Assembly (NCBI GenBank): GCA_947500005.1
Contig: CANMQJ010000001.1
Span: 186,001-250,000, forward strand
Direction: 5' to 3'
Source: an uncultured Paracoccaceae bacterium
GTDB taxonomy: Bacteria; Pseudomonadota; Alphaproteobacteria; Rhodobacterales; Rhodobacteraceae
Length of the DNA stretch: 64,000 nucleotides
Below are positions 8,802-18,570 of this stretch, one piece after another. The translations under genes and the position numbers were made by a program. Below the pieces are notes generated by a model. That model saw nothing but the letters and a program-made list of their open reading frames with translations, searched no databases and was not told the DNA's origin. The first letter of the stretch is position 1; each line of letters opens with the position of its first letter.

Positions 8802-9626
8802 TCAGCTACAGCCGAGCGAGGTCATTTCCTGCCCCGCGCGCGCCGCGGCGGGCGAATCAGGGAAACGAACCCCGACCTCGCCGAGCGTGACGCAGGCCTG
8901 ATCGACCTGGCCCAGACGGCCCAGCGCAGCGCCCAGTTGAAACAGCGCCTCAGCCGCGTTCGGGCCCGTCGGGTCGCCGGTGAAGCTCGCCAGATAGGCC
9001 CGCGCTGCTTCGCGCGTGTCCCCAAGGTTGTCGAGCGCCCGGCCCCGGTTCAGACGCGCCTCGGACGCAAGCGGGCTGCCGGGATAGGCCTGATCGAACT
9101 CGGAAAAGAGTTGCGCCGCCTTGTCATAGGCACCTTCGGCCAGCGCGGCGTTGGCGGCATCGAATTGCGATTGCTCGGCAACGGCCAGTTGTCCGCCCGT
9201 TTCCTGCGGCGTTTCGGGCGCGGTCTGCGCCGCAGCGGGCAGGTCGCCTCCGCCAAGGGTCGTGCCCTCGGACAGCTTCGCGATGTCGCAATCGGGCTCG
9301 AGCTCGCACAGCCTGAATTCCAAATCACCCACCCGGTTCGTACCGTCGGCCACCACCCGGTCGACGCGCTGGGTCAGTTGCTCGGTCTGGCGTGTCAGAC
9401 GCTGCAACTCCGCCTCGATCGCGTCCACGCGCTCCAGTATCGAACTCCCGGACAGGTTGGCCGAGGGTGCCCCGGTGGTCGAGAACTCGCGCCGCAGCCG
9501 CTGGATCTCGACATGCAGCACCGTCAGTTCCTGCCGGATATCGGCCAGGGTCTGCGTCCTGTCCTGCGCCGCCAGCGGCGTCGCCAGCATCAGCGCCAAA
9601 CCCAGTGCTCCAATCGCCTTGCGCAT
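8802..9626 (-). CDS. ybgF: Tol-Pal system protein YbgF/CpoB (TPR periplasmic coordinator)
   Basis: A 274-residue periplasmic protein with a signal peptide (cleavage after LATPLAA near residue 21). A coiled coil follows (about 25-85, heptad-rich LQRLTRQTEQLTQRVDRV), and then C-terminal tetratricopeptide repeats (about 150-270, with AYDKAAQLFSEFDQAYPGS and A.L.L.LG patterns). In E. coli this protein links Tol-Pal constriction with peptidoglycan synthesis by PBP1B. It lies 6 bases after pal and 4 bases before tilS. Cysteines in the middle (CELEPDCD and CS at the end) might form disulfides in the periplasm. Confidence 0.92.
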   Translation of the reverse strand: MRKAIGALGLALMLATPLAAQDRTQTLADIRQELTVLHVEIQRLRREFSTTGAPSANLSGSSILERVDAIEAELQRLTRQTEQLTQRVDRVVADGTNRVGDLEFRLCELEPDCDIAKLSEGTTLGGGDLPAAAQTAPETPQETGGQLAVAEQSQFDAANAALAEGAYDKAAQLFSEFDQAYPGSPLASEARLNRGRALDNLGDTREAARAYLASFTGDPTGPNAAEALFQLGAALGRLGQVDQACVTLGEVGVRFPDSPAAARAGQEMTSLGCS

Positions 9627-9632
9627 CCCGAC

Positions 9633-10163
9633 TTACCCCGTCAATCCCCCGGCCAGCACGGTCACCGCGCGGCGGTTCTTGGCATAGCACGCCTCTTCGG
9701 AACAGATCTCGATCGGCCGCTCCTTGCCATAGCTCACGGTGGTCAGGCGGTTCGCGGCCACACCACGCAGCACGAGGAATTCCTTGACCGAGTTTGCCCG
9801 GCGTGCTCCCAGCGCGAGGTTGTATTCCCGCGTGCCCTGCTCGTCCGCATGACCCTCGATCGTGGCGATATAATCGCCGTTGGTGATCAGCCACTGCGCC
9901 TGCTGTTCAAGAACGGCGCGCGCCTCGTCACCAAGGGTGGACTGGTCCACCGCAAACAGCACCCGGTCGCCAATGGCCTGCTGGAAATAGGCCGGCGAGG
10001 TCGGATCGCCCGCTTGCCCCGCTTGTCCGCTGCCGGTCATGCCCGCACCCGCGCCCGTGCCCATGTCGTCCTGGCCGGTCACGTTGGAACAGGCGGAAAC
10101 GGCCAGCAGCGCCACTCCGGCCATGGCGGCCCGGATCGCCGCTCTCTTGCGCAATAGGTTCAT
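9633..10163 (-). CDS. pal: Peptidoglycan-associated lipoprotein Pal
   Basis: A 176-residue outer-membrane lipoprotein that binds peptidoglycan and, with TolB, stabilises the envelope during division. The start at 10163 gives a lipoprotein signal with lipobox AVSAC (Cys about 25). A disordered Gly/Thr linker and an OmpA-like domain follow, with the peptidoglycan-binding pattern TIEGHADEQGTREYNLALG and ANSVKEFLVLRGV. The upstream extension of the frame has no signal-peptide logic and was discarded. It is 80 bases downstream of tolB. Confidence 0.95.
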   Translation of the reverse strand: MNLLRKRAAIRAAMAGVALLAVSACSNVTGQDDMGTGAGAGMTGSGQAGQAGDPTSPAYFQQAIGDRVLFAVDQSTLGDEARAVLEQQAQWLITNGDYIATIEGHADEQGTREYNLALGARRANSVKEFLVLRGVAANRLTTVSYGKERPIEICSEEACYAKNRRAVTVLAGGLTG

Positions 10164-10243
10164 CTCGGATCGCCTCGCAACTTGGAAGTTTCTTGTTAGG
10201 TATCTTCTATCACATGCCCTGCTGCATTGGAACGCGACAGGGG

Positions 10244-11575
10244 CTAGTCCAGCAGCGGCGACCACGAGGGGTCGGATCCGCCGTCGGGGGTGGGCACCGG
10301 ACGCAGGTTGCGACCGGAAATATCGACCGAATAGAGCTGCGACCGCCCCGCAGCGCCCTGGGTTTCACGGGTGAACATGATGACCCGGCCATTTGGCGCC
10401 CATGTCGGACCCTCGTCCAGAAATGAGGCTGTCAGCAGCCGCTCCTGGCTGCCATCCGTGCGCATCACGCCAATGTGAAACCTGCCCTTGCTTTGCTTGG
10501 TGAAGGCGATCAGGTCTCCGCGCGGCGACCAGACCGGCGTACCGTATCGGCCCTGGCCGAAGCTGATCCGCTCCGCCTCGCCGCCAGCCGCTGGCATGAC
10601 ATAAAGCTGCGGCGTGCCCGAGCGGTCGCTTTCAAAGACGATGCGGCTGCCATCGGGCGAATAGCTGGGCGCCGTCTCGATCGAGGGCGCGGTGGTCAGC
10701 CGTTGCGACTGGCCGCTGGCGATATCCATGGCGTAAAGGTCGGTGTTGCCCCCGGTCGAGACCGAATACAGAACCGTCCTTCCGTCCGGCGAGAACCGCG
10801 GAGAGAAGCTCATCTCGCCCTGCGGCGTCGGCAGGACCTGCCGCTGGACCCGACCCACATCCAGAACATAGATGCGCGGGAAACCGCTCTCGTAGCTTGT
10901 ATAGAGCACACGGTCCCCGGTGGGCGAGAATCGCGGCGCCAACACGATCGAGGAGCTGTCGGTCAGGTACTGCACATTGGCGCCATCATAATCCATGATC
11001 GCCAACCGCTTGCGCCTGTTGTCCTTCGGTCCGCTTTCCGAGACGAAGACGACGCGGCTGTCGAAATAGCCGCCCTCACCCGTGATCCGGCTATAGACCT
11101 GGTCAGCCACCTTGTGTGCCATGCGCCGCCAGCCATCCGTCGTGCCCACGAATTGCAGCCCGTTGCCCAGCTCCACGCCCGAGAACACGTCCCAGACCCG
11201 GAACCGAACCGTCAGCCGCTCGCCGGTGACGCTCACCCCGCCGGTAATCAGCGCCTGAGCGTTGACCGCCTTCCAGTCGGCAAAGCGGACGGGCGCCTCG
11301 AAGCTCGACACGCGGCTGATATGCGCATCCTCGGGGATCTCGCGGAACAGACCGGTGCCCGACAGATCCGCGGCGACGACGCGCGCGATCTGCTCGCCCA
11401 TCTCGGCGGCGGCCGGGCTGTCCGGCACGAAATCGGCCACGGCAAAGGGCATCGGCTCGATCACGCCTTCGGTGATTTCCAGCCGCAGCGGCCCCTGCTG
11501 GGCCTGTGCCGGGTTGGGGCCCTGCGCGACAAGTGCCGCGGCGGCCAGAAGGAGGCTGAAGAAAAGTCTCGTCAT
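10244..11575 (-). CDS. tolB: Tol-Pal system beta-propeller protein TolB
   Basis: A 443-residue periplasmic protein with a signal peptide ([18 protein letters not shown]). An N-terminal domain follows, and then a six-bladed beta-propeller made of repeated FSPDG / YSPDGSRI / SPRGDLIAF / [10 protein letters not shown] units (about 190-430). TolB shuttles between Pal and TolA at the septum. Its start overlaps the tolA stop codon in ATGA, which supports the choice of 11575 over the longer frame. Confidence 0.96.
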   Translation of the reverse strand: MTRLFFSLLLAAAALVAQGPNPAQAQQGPLRLEITEGVIEPMPFAVADFVPDSPAAAEMGEQIARVVAADLSGTGLFREIPEDAHISRVSSFEAPVRFADWKAVNAQALITGGVSVTGERLTVRFRVWDVFSGVELGNGLQFVGTTDGWRRMAHKVADQVYSRITGEGGYFDSRVVFVSESGPKDNRRKRLAIMDYDGANVQYLTDSSSIVLAPRFSPTGDRVLYTSYESGFPRIYVLDVGRVQRQVLPTPQGEMSFSPRFSPDGRTVLYSVSTGGNTDLYAMDIASGQSQRLTTAPSIETAPSYSPDGSRIVFESDRSGTPQLYVMPAAGGEAERISFGQGRYGTPVWSPRGDLIAFTKQSKGRFHIGVMRTDGSQERLLTASFLDEGPTWAPNGRVIMFTRETQGAAGRSQLYSVDISGRNLRPVPTPDGGSDPSWSPLLD

Positions 11576-12732
11576 CTGAATCGCATCCCCTCGGGATTGA
11601 ATGTCATCTCGATCTCGCGCCAATGATCGTATTTCTCGGCGGGCAAGTCATATCCTTTTGCGCCGCAGCGCAGAATCGCGCGGCGCGCCGCCTGAAACGC
11701 CTGGCTTGCGGCCGATTGCGACCCGCCCGAGAAGTCGATCATCCGGATGGATCCCTGGTCGGGCGTGCCGTCGCGCGCCATGCTGACACTGACCACGACT
11801 GTAGTGCCCAGCGCTTCTGTGGAAAGCGAGCCGACGTTCCAGCAACTCGACACCGCGACACGCAGGTTCTCCTTCTCGCCCGCGCTCATCGGCGGGCCGA
11901 CAGGTGCAGGGGCGGCCGCCTGCGGCTGTGCCGGCGCTTCGCTCTCGCTGCCCCCAAGCGCCTCGGCCAGCGCGTCGTTGATTGCAGCGCTGGTATCGGC
12001 AGCGGGCGCGCTTTCCTGCGCCGTCTGCGTCTCGGGCGCAGGCTCTGCCGCCGGGCGTGTGGCAGGCCGGGTCCTTGGCCGAACCGAGCGTTCCGGCGCG
12101 ATGCTGTCCGAGGTCTCGTCCGCTTCGGTCACGATCTGGTCGGTCGCCTCCTCGGGTGCGGTAGCTTCCTGCTCTTCCTGCTGCGTTTCGGCACCTTCGT
12201 CGGGCGTGACGGCCGGTGTCTCGACCTCGTCGGGTCGCGCATCCGGCTCGGGCCGGGCGACAGGTTCCGGCGCGACACGCTCGACCGGACGCGGGTTGGG
12301 CCGTGTGTCGGGCGGCACGGGCAGAGCCGCGATATCAGGTTCCGGCTCAGGCTGCGGAGGTTCGGGCGTCTGCTCTGCCACCTCCGGTTCGGGCGTCTCG
12401 GCCACTGCATCCGGAACAGGCTCTGGCGCGGCCTCGGGTTCGGGATCCGGCTGGGGCTGCGGCACAGGCTCCGGCCGCGCGACGGGCTCCGGCGCAGGCT
12501 CCTGCGGGGCGGGGGTTTCGGGCTCTGGCTCGGGCGGTGTCATGGCGGCGGGGCTTTCCGTCACCTCCGGCGCTTCTCGCGGCGCCGTCATCGCGGCGAA
12601 CTCTTCGGCCGAGATCACCGACACCTCCTGCACCTCGAACGGCAAAGGCTCGGAGCGGAACGTCCCCCCGAACAGCGCCCATGCGACCACCGTCACATGG
12701 GCAATGGCTGAGATCTTGGTGCCGGTCTGCAA
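11572..12732 (-). CDS. tolA: Cell envelope protein TolA
   Basis: A 386-residue inner-membrane protein. One N-terminal membrane helix (about 8-24, [17 protein letters not shown]) is followed by a very long Pro/Glu/Ala-rich spacer (about 45-250). A compact C-terminal domain (about 285-386, with a central [17 protein letters not shown]) resembles the TonB/TolA fold. Identity rests on position between tolR and tolB and on architecture more than on sequence, since TolA spacers diverge fast. Proline-glutamate repeats replace the Ala/Lys helix of E. coli TolA, as in other alphaproteobacteria. Confidence 0.9.
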   Translation of the reverse strand: MQTGTKISAIAHVTVVAWALFGGTFRSEPLPFEVQEVSVISAEEFAAMTAPREAPEVTESPAAMTPPEPEPETPAPQEPAPEPVARPEPVPQPQPDPEPEAAPEPVPDAVAETPEPEVAEQTPEPPQPEPEPDIAALPVPPDTRPNPRPVERVAPEPVARPEPDARPDEVETPAVTPDEGAETQQEEQEATAPEEATDQIVTEADETSDSIAPERSVRPRTRPATRPAAEPAPETQTAQESAPAADTSAAINDALAEALGGSESEAPAQPQAAAPAPVGPPMSAGEKENLRVAVSSCWNVGSLSTEALGTTVVVSVSMARDGTPDQGSIRMIDFSGGSQSAASQAFQAARRAILRCGAKGYDLPAEKYDHWREIEMTFNPEGMRFR

Positions 12733-12741
12733 ACCGCTACC

Positions 12742-13218
12742 TCACTCTCCCGTGCCGTCGAGCGTCGGCCCGCCGGTATCGGTGACAAGCCCGACATTCG
12801 AGAATCCGCCGGCGTTGAGCGCCCCCATCACCTGCATCACCGTAGAATAGGGGATCGACCCGTCAGCGCGCAGGAAGACGCGGTCACCCGTCCGTTCGGC
12901 CGCGACCGCCCGCAGCTTGGACACCAACTCGCCGCGCGCCACTTCGGTGGTCTGGATCTCGACCCGGCCCTCGGCGGTGATGGTCACCGTCAACGGCTCT
13001 TCACTATCCGAGGGCAAGGCTCCGGCGGCCGACTTGGGCAGTTCCACCGGAACGCCAACGGTCAGCAGGGGCGCGGCCACCATGAAGATGATGAGCAAAA
13101 CCAGCATCACGTCGACGAATGGCGTCACGTTGATCTCGGACATGGGCTGCGCCCTGCGCCGCCCCCGGCCACGGCGGCGTCCGCCACCGCCGCCCCCCTG
13201 CTGGATCGCGGCGCCCAT
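12742..13218 (-). CDS. tolR: Tol-Pal proton-channel subunit TolR
   Basis: A 158-residue ExbD/TolR family protein. A Gly/Arg-rich cytoplasmic tail (about 7-23) precedes the single membrane helix, whose proton-coupling aspartate is in TPFVDVMLVLLIIFMV. A periplasmic domain follows with the family pattern VFLRADGSIPYSTVMQVMGAL. With TolQ it forms the proton-motive-force motor that energises TolA. It sits 3 bases after tolQ and 9 bases before tolA. Confidence 0.95.
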   Translation of the reverse strand: MGAAIQQGGGGGGRRRGRGRRRAQPMSEINVTPFVDVMLVLLIIFMVAAPLLTVGVPVELPKSAAGALPSDSEEPLTVTITAEGRVEIQTTEVARGELVSKLRAVAAERTGDRVFLRADGSIPYSTVMQVMGALNAGGFSNVGLVTDTGGPTLDGTGE

Positions 13219-13221
13219 GGC

Positions 13222-13917
13222 TTAGCTGTCCAGCTGGCGCGACAGGATGGTCGAGAACTCGTCGGCAAAGGCTTCCCAGCCGCCCACGATCCGATCGCTA
13301 TCCGCGCTCAGCTTGTTGTAGAAGATCACCGCTGGGATCGCGGCCAGCAGGCCCAGCCCCGTGGCCAGCAGCGCCTCGGCAATGCCGGGGGCAACGACGG
13401 CCAGGTTCGTGTTCTGCTGCTCGGCGATCTCGATAAAGGCGTTCATGATCCCCCAGACGGTGCCGAACAGACCGACGAACGGCGCTGTGGACCCCACTGT
13501 GGCAAGCACCGGCAGGCCCTTCTGCAACTCCTCGGCCTCCTTGGCGATGGCCACGTCCATCGAGCGGTCGATCCGCGACTGCGCCCCGGCGATCAGCCCG
13601 CCATCGGTCCGGTGAGAACGCCGCCACTCGATCATGCCGGCGGCAAAGATCCGCTCCGCCCGGCCCGGTGGCTCGGGGCCCAGCCTCTCGAACAGCTCGT
13701 CGAGCGGATTGCCCGACCAAAACGCCTCGTCGAAGACACGCGCCTCGCGCCGCGCCGCGCGATAGGTGATGTGTTTCTGGATGATGATCGCCCAGGCCCA
13801 GAAAGAGGCCAGCAGCAACAGCACCATCACCAGTTTCACGATCAGGGTCGCGCGGGCAAACAGCCCCCACATGGAGAAATCAATCTCCTGCGCAAGCGCC
13901 AGGGTTTCAGCTTCCAT
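13222..13917 (-). CDS. tolQ: Tol-Pal motor subunit TolQ
   Basis: A 231-residue MotA/TolQ/ExbB family protein with three membrane helices (about 16-40, 135-158 and 172-195). It has the conserved LPVLATVGSTAPFVGLFGTVWGI segment that lines the channel with TolR, and GIAEALLATGLGLLAAIPAVI. It is the first gene of the motor part of the operon, 107 bases downstream of ybgC. That gap is the likely place for an internal promoter, although none is clear by eye. Confidence 0.95.
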   Translation of the reverse strand: MEAETLALAQEIDFSMWGLFARATLIVKLVMVLLLLASFWAWAIIIQKHITYRAARREARVFDEAFWSGNPLDELFERLGPEPPGRAERIFAAGMIEWRRSHRTDGGLIAGAQSRIDRSMDVAIAKEAEELQKGLPVLATVGSTAPFVGLFGTVWGIMNAFIEIAEQQNTNLAVVAPGIAEALLATGLGLLAAIPAVIFYNKLSADSDRIVGGWEAFADEFSTILSRQLDS

Positions 13918-14024
13918 GAACCTGCTCTTTTATTAACCGCACACCCGGTTTCCCCGGGTTTCTTGGCCGGAACGCTAGCGCAACTCGCGCAGGATTGCCA
14001 ACAGAACCGCCCCCGAGGGCGCGA

Positions 14025-14420
14025 TTATTGCAATGATGCGCGAATCTCTGCCGGAAGGCGCACGGGACGGCCCTCGCGGTTCATGCATACGGCCATGACC
14101 GTCGCTCGGAAAATCTCGGTCTCCCCGCGCCGCACGACCTGGTCCATGCTGAGCCTCACGCCCGACACCTCGCGGACGACGGTCTCGACCACCAGTTCAT
14201 CCTCGAATTTCGCCGTCGCCAGGTACTCCGCCTCGATCCGGCGCACGACCCAGACGATGCCGGCATCGCGCATCGCGTTCTGGTCATTGCCCAGCTGGCG
14301 CACGTAATCCGACCGTGCCCGCTCGATATAGCGCAGGTAATTGGCGTGATAGACGATCCCGCCCATATCCGTGTCTTCGTAATAGACGGTGACCGGGAAT
14401 GTGTGCGTGGGACGGGACAC
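14025..14420 (-). CDS. ybgC: Tol-Pal-associated acyl-CoA thioesterase YbgC
   Basis: A 131-residue hot-dog-fold thioesterase of the 4-hydroxybenzoyl-CoA thioesterase type. The catalytic aspartate lies in YYEDTDMGGIVYHANYLRYIERAR, which is the family signature. It is coded at the head of the tol-pal operon in most Proteobacteria and is thought to act on acyl-CoA or acyl-ACP in phospholipid metabolism. The upstream 175 bases up to bchJ hold a 7-bp inverted repeat (14450-14456 with 14465-14471) and form the border between tol-pal and the photosynthesis cluster. Confidence 0.94.
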   Translation of the reverse strand: MSRPTHTFPVTVYYEDTDMGGIVYHANYLRYIERARSDYVRQLGNDQNAMRDAGIVWVVRRIEAEYLATAKFEDELVVETVVREVSGVRLSMDQVVRRGETEIFRATVMAVCMNREGRPVRLPAEIRASLQ

Positions 14421-14595
14421 GGTCGTTCCTCCGGCGTTTCAGGTCCTGCCCGCGGAAAACGTCTCTTCCGCGCAGCCGGGAACGTTTAAGCAGGATGGCC
14501 CGGGAAAGTCCAATGGCCCCCGGAGGAAATGATCCGGATCCCGGACACCGGAGCTGCGCCAGCCCAGCGATTGAGCGGCCTCGCCCTGCATCTGC

Positions 14596-15162
14596 TCAAT
14601 ACCGGAACGTAAACACGCAGCGCCCCGCACCGCGCGCACAGCAGGTTTCATGCGTGACCTGAACGCGTTGGCTCGCCAATTCGCGAAAGAGCAGATCGAA
14701 TACCGCACAATGCCAGGGACAGAAAGCCGTGGCGAGGGGATTGGCGTCGATGCTCAGCGTGAGCGGAACGCCTAACGCTGTCGAAACCCGCCCCGACCCG
14801 GCAAAGGTCCAGGCGTGCTGCCGGATCGCCACCAACAGCAGGCGCGCCGAAAGCGGGGCCGGCAGCAGGCGCAACATGGTCCGGACCGGTCCCGGAATGC
14901 GATGGTTCAGAATATATGTGCCCGTCAGGTGGCCGGCGCGGCGCAGGACGTGGTCGGCCTGGTCTTCCGGCAAGTGACCGGCCACTGCGCGCAGCAGGCG
15001 CGCCGCGTTCGGCTCCGCCACCATTCCGGTTGGAGGGGTCACGCGGAACGCCCTCAGTCCACAGGCACCGAAGATCCGATCCGCCAGATCCGTGCCTCCC
15101 GCCTCCAGCAGGGCCGCCTCGGTTTGCAGGATCGCGTTGGGGCCGACCCGCGCGACGGTCAT
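14596..15162 (-). CDS. bchJ: Bacteriochlorophyll biosynthesis protein BchJ (4-vinyl reductase domain)
   Basis: A 188-residue protein with the V4R fold. Its C-terminal cysteines and histidine ([26 protein letters not shown]) match the presumed metal or small-ligand site of the family. BchJ was first named a divinyl reductase. Later work gives the main reductase role to BciA, so a carrier or helper role for 3,8-divinyl intermediates is more likely. The start at 15162 overlaps the bchE stop in ATGA, so bchE and bchJ are translationally coupled as in Rhodobacter. Confidence 0.92.
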   Translation of the reverse strand: MTVARVGPNAILQTEAALLEAGGTDLADRIFGACGLRAFRVTPPTGMVAEPNAARLLRAVAGHLPEDQADHVLRRAGHLTGTYILNHRIPGPVRTMLRLLPAPLSARLLLVAIRQHAWTFAGSGRVSTALGVPLTLSIDANPLATAFCPWHCAVFDLLFRELASQRVQVTHETCCARGAGRCVFTFRY

Positions 15163-16790
15163 TCCGCGCGACCGGCGAACGCATCCTCGGCATGAGCGGC
15201 CGCCAGCGCGGCCTTTCGTTCCAGGGTCTGCGCGCGTACAGCCGCCTTGCGTTCCTTCGCGCGCCGGGCCCGGTCCGCCATCGCCTCCCAATCGGACATC
15301 TGCGCCTCGGCGATCTGACGACTGTCGTCGAAATGGAAATCCACCTTCTCCTTCGACTGCGGCCCCCAGTAGCCTACCTTGCCCAGGTCATAGAAGGTCC
15401 GCGCGAACCCGGCCTTGGCAAAAGCCCTGAGACAGCCCAGCAGGTACTTGCGCCGGAACCCGGTCCCGCGCCACGGATAGTGGAACAGCGCCTTGATCAT
15501 GTAGAAGCGGCGATAATTGTGCATCACGCGGTCGAGCAGGGTGGCCCGGTCCATTGCCTTCGGCTTCATGATCGGTGTGACGAAATTGTATTTCTCGAAA
15601 TCGAAGACCTCCACCTTGTCGCCGAGCTCCTGGAACAGCGGGGTGAAAGGCCAGGGCGTGTACATGGACCAATTCGCCAGGTCGGGGTTCCACTCGCGGG
15701 CAAAGCGATAGGTTTCCTCCAGCGTCTCCTCGGTCTCGTTGTCGAGGCCCACGATGAACTGCGCCTCGGTAAAGATGTCGGCCTCGCGCAGCAGACGGAT
15801 CGCCTCGCGGTTCTCGGCGACCTTGGTTTCCTTGTTGAAGAGATCCAGCTTCATCTGCGCCGCCGCCTCGGTGCCCAGGCTGACATGGACCAGCCCCGCC
15901 CGGCGCCACAGCGCAAGGTCGGCCTTGTCGCGCATGATGTCGGTGACGCGGGTGTTGATGCCCCATTTCACCTTGTCCGGCAGACCGCGCGCGATTAGCT
16001 CCTCGCAGAATTCGGTGAACTTGCGCTTGTTGATCGTCGGCTCCTCGTCGGCGAGAATGAAGAAGCCCACACCATGCTCCTCGACCAGGGTCTCGATCTC
16101 GTCCACCACCGCCTTGGGCTCGCGCACGCGGTAATCTCGCCAGAACTTCCATTGCGAGCAGAAGGAACATGTGAACGGGCAACCCCGCGCCATGTTCGGA
16201 ATCGCGACCCGCGTGTTCAGCGGGACATAGATGTATTTCTCCCATTCGAGCAGCGACCAGTCCGGCTTGATCCCGCCCAGGTCCTTGACGGTCGAGGCTG
16301 CAGGCGTTGCAACGATCTCCTCCCTGTCCCGGAACGCCAGCCCCTTGATCCGGCGCCGATCCTGAAAGTAGCGGCCGTCGTCCAGCGCGCGGATCAGCTC
16401 GGCGATGATCTCCTCGCCCTCCCCGCGCACAATGACGTCCACCCACGGCGCTTCCGACAGAACCTGCCGGTACATGAAGGTCGCATGAACACCGCCGAGA
16501 ACGCCCAAAGCGTCGGGCACGACCGCCTTGGCGATCTCCAGGATCCGTTCCGCCTTGTATATGGATGGGGTGATCGCCGTTGTCCCGACTACATCGGGTT
16601 GCAACTCGGCGAGGCGTGCCGCGATGGCGTCATCCTCCATGTGGTTCGTCATCGCATCGATGAAGTGAATATCCTCGAACCCGGCCGACTTGAGAGCCCC
16701 TGCGATATAGGCGACCCAAGCCGGCGGCCAGTTGCCCGCGATCTCGGCACCGCCGGAGTGATAATTGGGATGAATGAGGACAACACGCAT
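15159..16790 (-). CDS. bchE: Mg-protoporphyrin IX monomethyl ester cyclase, anaerobic (BchE)
   Basis: Oxygen-independent cyclase that forms ring E of bacteriochlorophyll, taking the oxo oxygen from water. It has 543 residues with an N-terminal cobalamin-binding type domain (about 1-150), then the radical SAM cluster motif CPFTCSFC with cysteines at 204, 208 and 211, and a C-terminal extension (about 380-540). It heads the bchE-bchJ unit and carries a perfect PpsR operator 18 bases before its start, with a GGAGGG ribosome site between. The same window also codes the oxygen-dependent cyclase (AcsF and BciE), so the organism can close ring E at high and low oxygen. Confidence 0.97.
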   Translation of the reverse strand: MRVVLIHPNYHSGGAEIAGNWPPAWVAYIAGALKSAGFEDIHFIDAMTNHMEDDAIAARLAELQPDVVGTTAITPSIYKAERILEIAKAVVPDALGVLGGVHATFMYRQVLSEAPWVDVIVRGEGEEIIAELIRALDDGRYFQDRRRIKGLAFRDREEIVATPAASTVKDLGGIKPDWSLLEWEKYIYVPLNTRVAIPNMARGCPFTCSFCSQWKFWRDYRVREPKAVVDEIETLVEEHGVGFFILADEEPTINKRKFTEFCEELIARGLPDKVKWGINTRVTDIMRDKADLALWRRAGLVHVSLGTEAAAQMKLDLFNKETKVAENREAIRLLREADIFTEAQFIVGLDNETEETLEETYRFAREWNPDLANWSMYTPWPFTPLFQELGDKVEVFDFEKYNFVTPIMKPKAMDRATLLDRVMHNYRRFYMIKALFHYPWRGTGFRRKYLLGCLRAFAKAGFARTFYDLGKVGYWGPQSKEKVDFHFDDSRQIAEAQMSDWEAMADRARRAKERKAAVRAQTLERKAALAAAHAEDAFAGRAE

Positions 16791-16807
16791 GACAGGACCC
16801 TCCGTTG

Positions 16808-16825
16808 TGTAAACTTTACATTACA
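16808..16825. promoter_or_regulatory. PpsR/CrtJ operator upstream of bchE
   Basis: Exact TGT-N12-ACA palindrome with the AT-rich TGTAAAC core typical of PpsR/CrtJ sites. It lies 18 bases before the bchE ATG and downstream of idi. Binding here would block bchEJ transcription under aerobic conditions. Confidence 0.85.
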
Positions 16826-16876
16826 CATTATCGGAGATCATAAGTTGACATGGATCAAGACGGGGGGCGGCGCCGC

Positions 16877-17392
16877 TCAGGCGAAAATGCTCTCCGCGTG
16901 CTCGGAGAGGTAGATCCTGAGCCAGGGAGTGTAGGTCTCCGGGGCGCTCTCAACCCTCCGACAAAGCTCGGCCATTTCGACCCAATCGGTCTGCATGACC
17001 TCTTCGGGATCGGGCTCGGGCCTCGATCTGCGCGTCACGCGGGAGAGGAAGACATCGACGCGCTCATGTTCCATCAAGTCGGCGCCGACATCGGCGCGAT
17101 AGGTCAGCTGCCCCCGCGCCTCCAGCGGCAGACCCGTCAAACCCAGCTCCTCGCGCAACCTGCGGCGGGCACAGTCCTCAGGGGGCTCATTCCAGTGGGG
17201 ATGCGTACAGCATGTGTTCGCCCAAAGGCCCGGCGTATGGTATTTTCCCATCGCCCGGCGCTGGATCAGCACGTCGTTGCCACACAACACGAAGACCGAC
17301 ACGGCCTTGTGCAGCAAGCCCCGCCGGTGAACCTCCAGCTTGTCCAATGCAACAAGCTTTCCATCGACCCAGGCCGGGATGAGACTGCTCAT
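16877..17392 (-). CDS. idi: Isopentenyl-diphosphate delta-isomerase (type I)
   Basis: A 171-residue Nudix-fold enzyme that converts IPP to DMAPP. Seen are the catalytic cysteine and metal-binding histidines in LWANTCCTHPHW, and the Nudix-like RRRLREELG. The start at 17392 overlaps the bchP stop in ATGA; the 47 codons in front of it are open by chance. Its place in the bchG-orf428-bchP-idi operon, as in Rhodobacter, ties isoprenoid supply to phytyl-tail synthesis. Confidence 0.95.
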   Translation of the reverse strand: MSSLIPAWVDGKLVALDKLEVHRRGLLHKAVSVFVLCGNDVLIQRRAMGKYHTPGLWANTCCTHPHWNEPPEDCARRRLREELGLTGLPLEARGQLTYRADVGADLMEHERVDVFLSRVTRRSRPEPDPEEVMQTDWVEMAELCRRVESAPETYTPWLRIYLSEHAESIFA

Positions 17393-18567
17393 GTATGCGC
17401 GGGCGGCACCAGCCGCGCCAGATGGGCGAGGTTCTTGATCCCGATCTTCAGATGCGCCATCGGCCGGGCGCGGACCAGTTTCTTGTTCATGTAGGCCTCG
17501 AAGGTCAGGCGCTGCACGTCCACATCGTGGCACAGCGAGACGAAGCGCTCGCGCCGTTCATCCGAGCGGTAATAGGCGTTCTGCATCGACGCCAGGACGC
17601 GAAAGACCGTCTTGTGCTCGCGCATGAAAAGGTGCCTGGCCAGCCGCAAATCCTTGACCCGACCCGAGGTCAGGCAAGCCGCGGCAGCCGTCGCGGCGAC
17701 TCGCCCGCCGACCATGGCGTAATAGATTCCCTCGCCCGAACTGGGCGCCACGACACCGGCGGCGTCCCCGGCAAGCACCACGTCTCGGCCATTGTCCCAA
17801 CGCTCCAGCGGCTTGAGGGGGATCGGCGCTCCCTCGCGCCGGATCGTCCGGCACTCCGTCAATCCGCTCGCGGCCCGCAGCGCGGCAGTTGCCTGTTTCA
17901 GGTCGACCTCGCGCTGCATCGACCCCATGCCGACACTCGCCGACGCGCCATGTGGAAACACCCAGCCGTAGAAATCCGGAGAGATCCGCCCGTCATAGAC
18001 GACATCGCATCGTGTGGGGTCGTAATCCCCAACGGCACCCGGCGCCTCGATGATCTCGTGATAGGCGACGACATAGGGGATGCGGTCGCCCCCCGGCACC
18101 TCGTCCCGCGCAACACCGGACCGCGCGCCATCGGCCCCGATCACCAACCTAGTTGAAAGGCTTCGCTCCTCGCCGGTCGCCTTGTCGCGATAGATGACGC
18201 GCACCCCTTCCCCGTCGCGCTCGATCCGGCGGTATGTTCCTGTCACGCGCTCCGCCCCTGCCCGCGCGGCGCGGCACCGCAGGAACTCGTCGAAATGCTC
18301 GCGATCCACCATGCCCACGAATCCGTTCTCGATGGGAATGTCCACCTTGCGCCCGGTGGGCGAGATCATCCGGGCGGTACGTATCCGCGCGACGATCTGT
18401 TCCTCGGGGATATCGAAATCGGCAATCAGGCGCGGCGGAATGGCCCCGCCACATGGCTTGATTCGCCCCGCCCTGTCGAGAAGCGCCACCAGGTGGCCGG
18501 ATCGCGCCAGATCCTCGGCCGCCGTCGCGCCCGCCGGGCCGCCGCCCACGATGATAACGTCATACAT
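17389..18567 (-). CDS. bchP: Geranylgeranyl (bacterio)chlorophyll reductase BchP
   Basis: A 392-residue FAD-dependent reductase that saturates the geranylgeranyl tail of bacteriochlorophyll to phytyl. The FAD-binding GGGPAGATAA lies at residues 8-17, the second flavin motif VVLAGDAAGVVAPSSGEGIYYAM near 270-292, and GADGARS near 165. It is preceded by orf428 (3-base gap) and overlaps idi by 4 bases. Confidence 0.96.
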   Translation of the reverse strand: MYDVIIVGGGPAGATAAEDLARSGHLVALLDRAGRIKPCGGAIPPRLIADFDIPEEQIVARIRTARMISPTGRKVDIPIENGFVGMVDREHFDEFLRCRAARAGAERVTGTYRRIERDGEGVRVIYRDKATGEERSLSTRLVIGADGARSGVARDEVPGGDRIPYVVAYHEIIEAPGAVGDYDPTRCDVVYDGRISPDFYGWVFPHGASASVGMGSMQREVDLKQATAALRAASGLTECRTIRREGAPIPLKPLERWDNGRDVVLAGDAAGVVAPSSGEGIYYAMVGGRVAATAAAACLTSGRVKDLRLARHLFMREHKTVFRVLASMQNAYYRSDERRERFVSLCHDVDVQRLTFEAYMNKKLVRARPMAHLKIGIKNLAHLARLVPPAHT

Positions 18568-18570
18568 TTC

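Noticed and set aside
14439..14708. Minus-strand frame of 89 codons between ybgC and bchJ
   Set aside because: It overlaps the bchJ 3' end in another frame and has no ribosome site or similarity.
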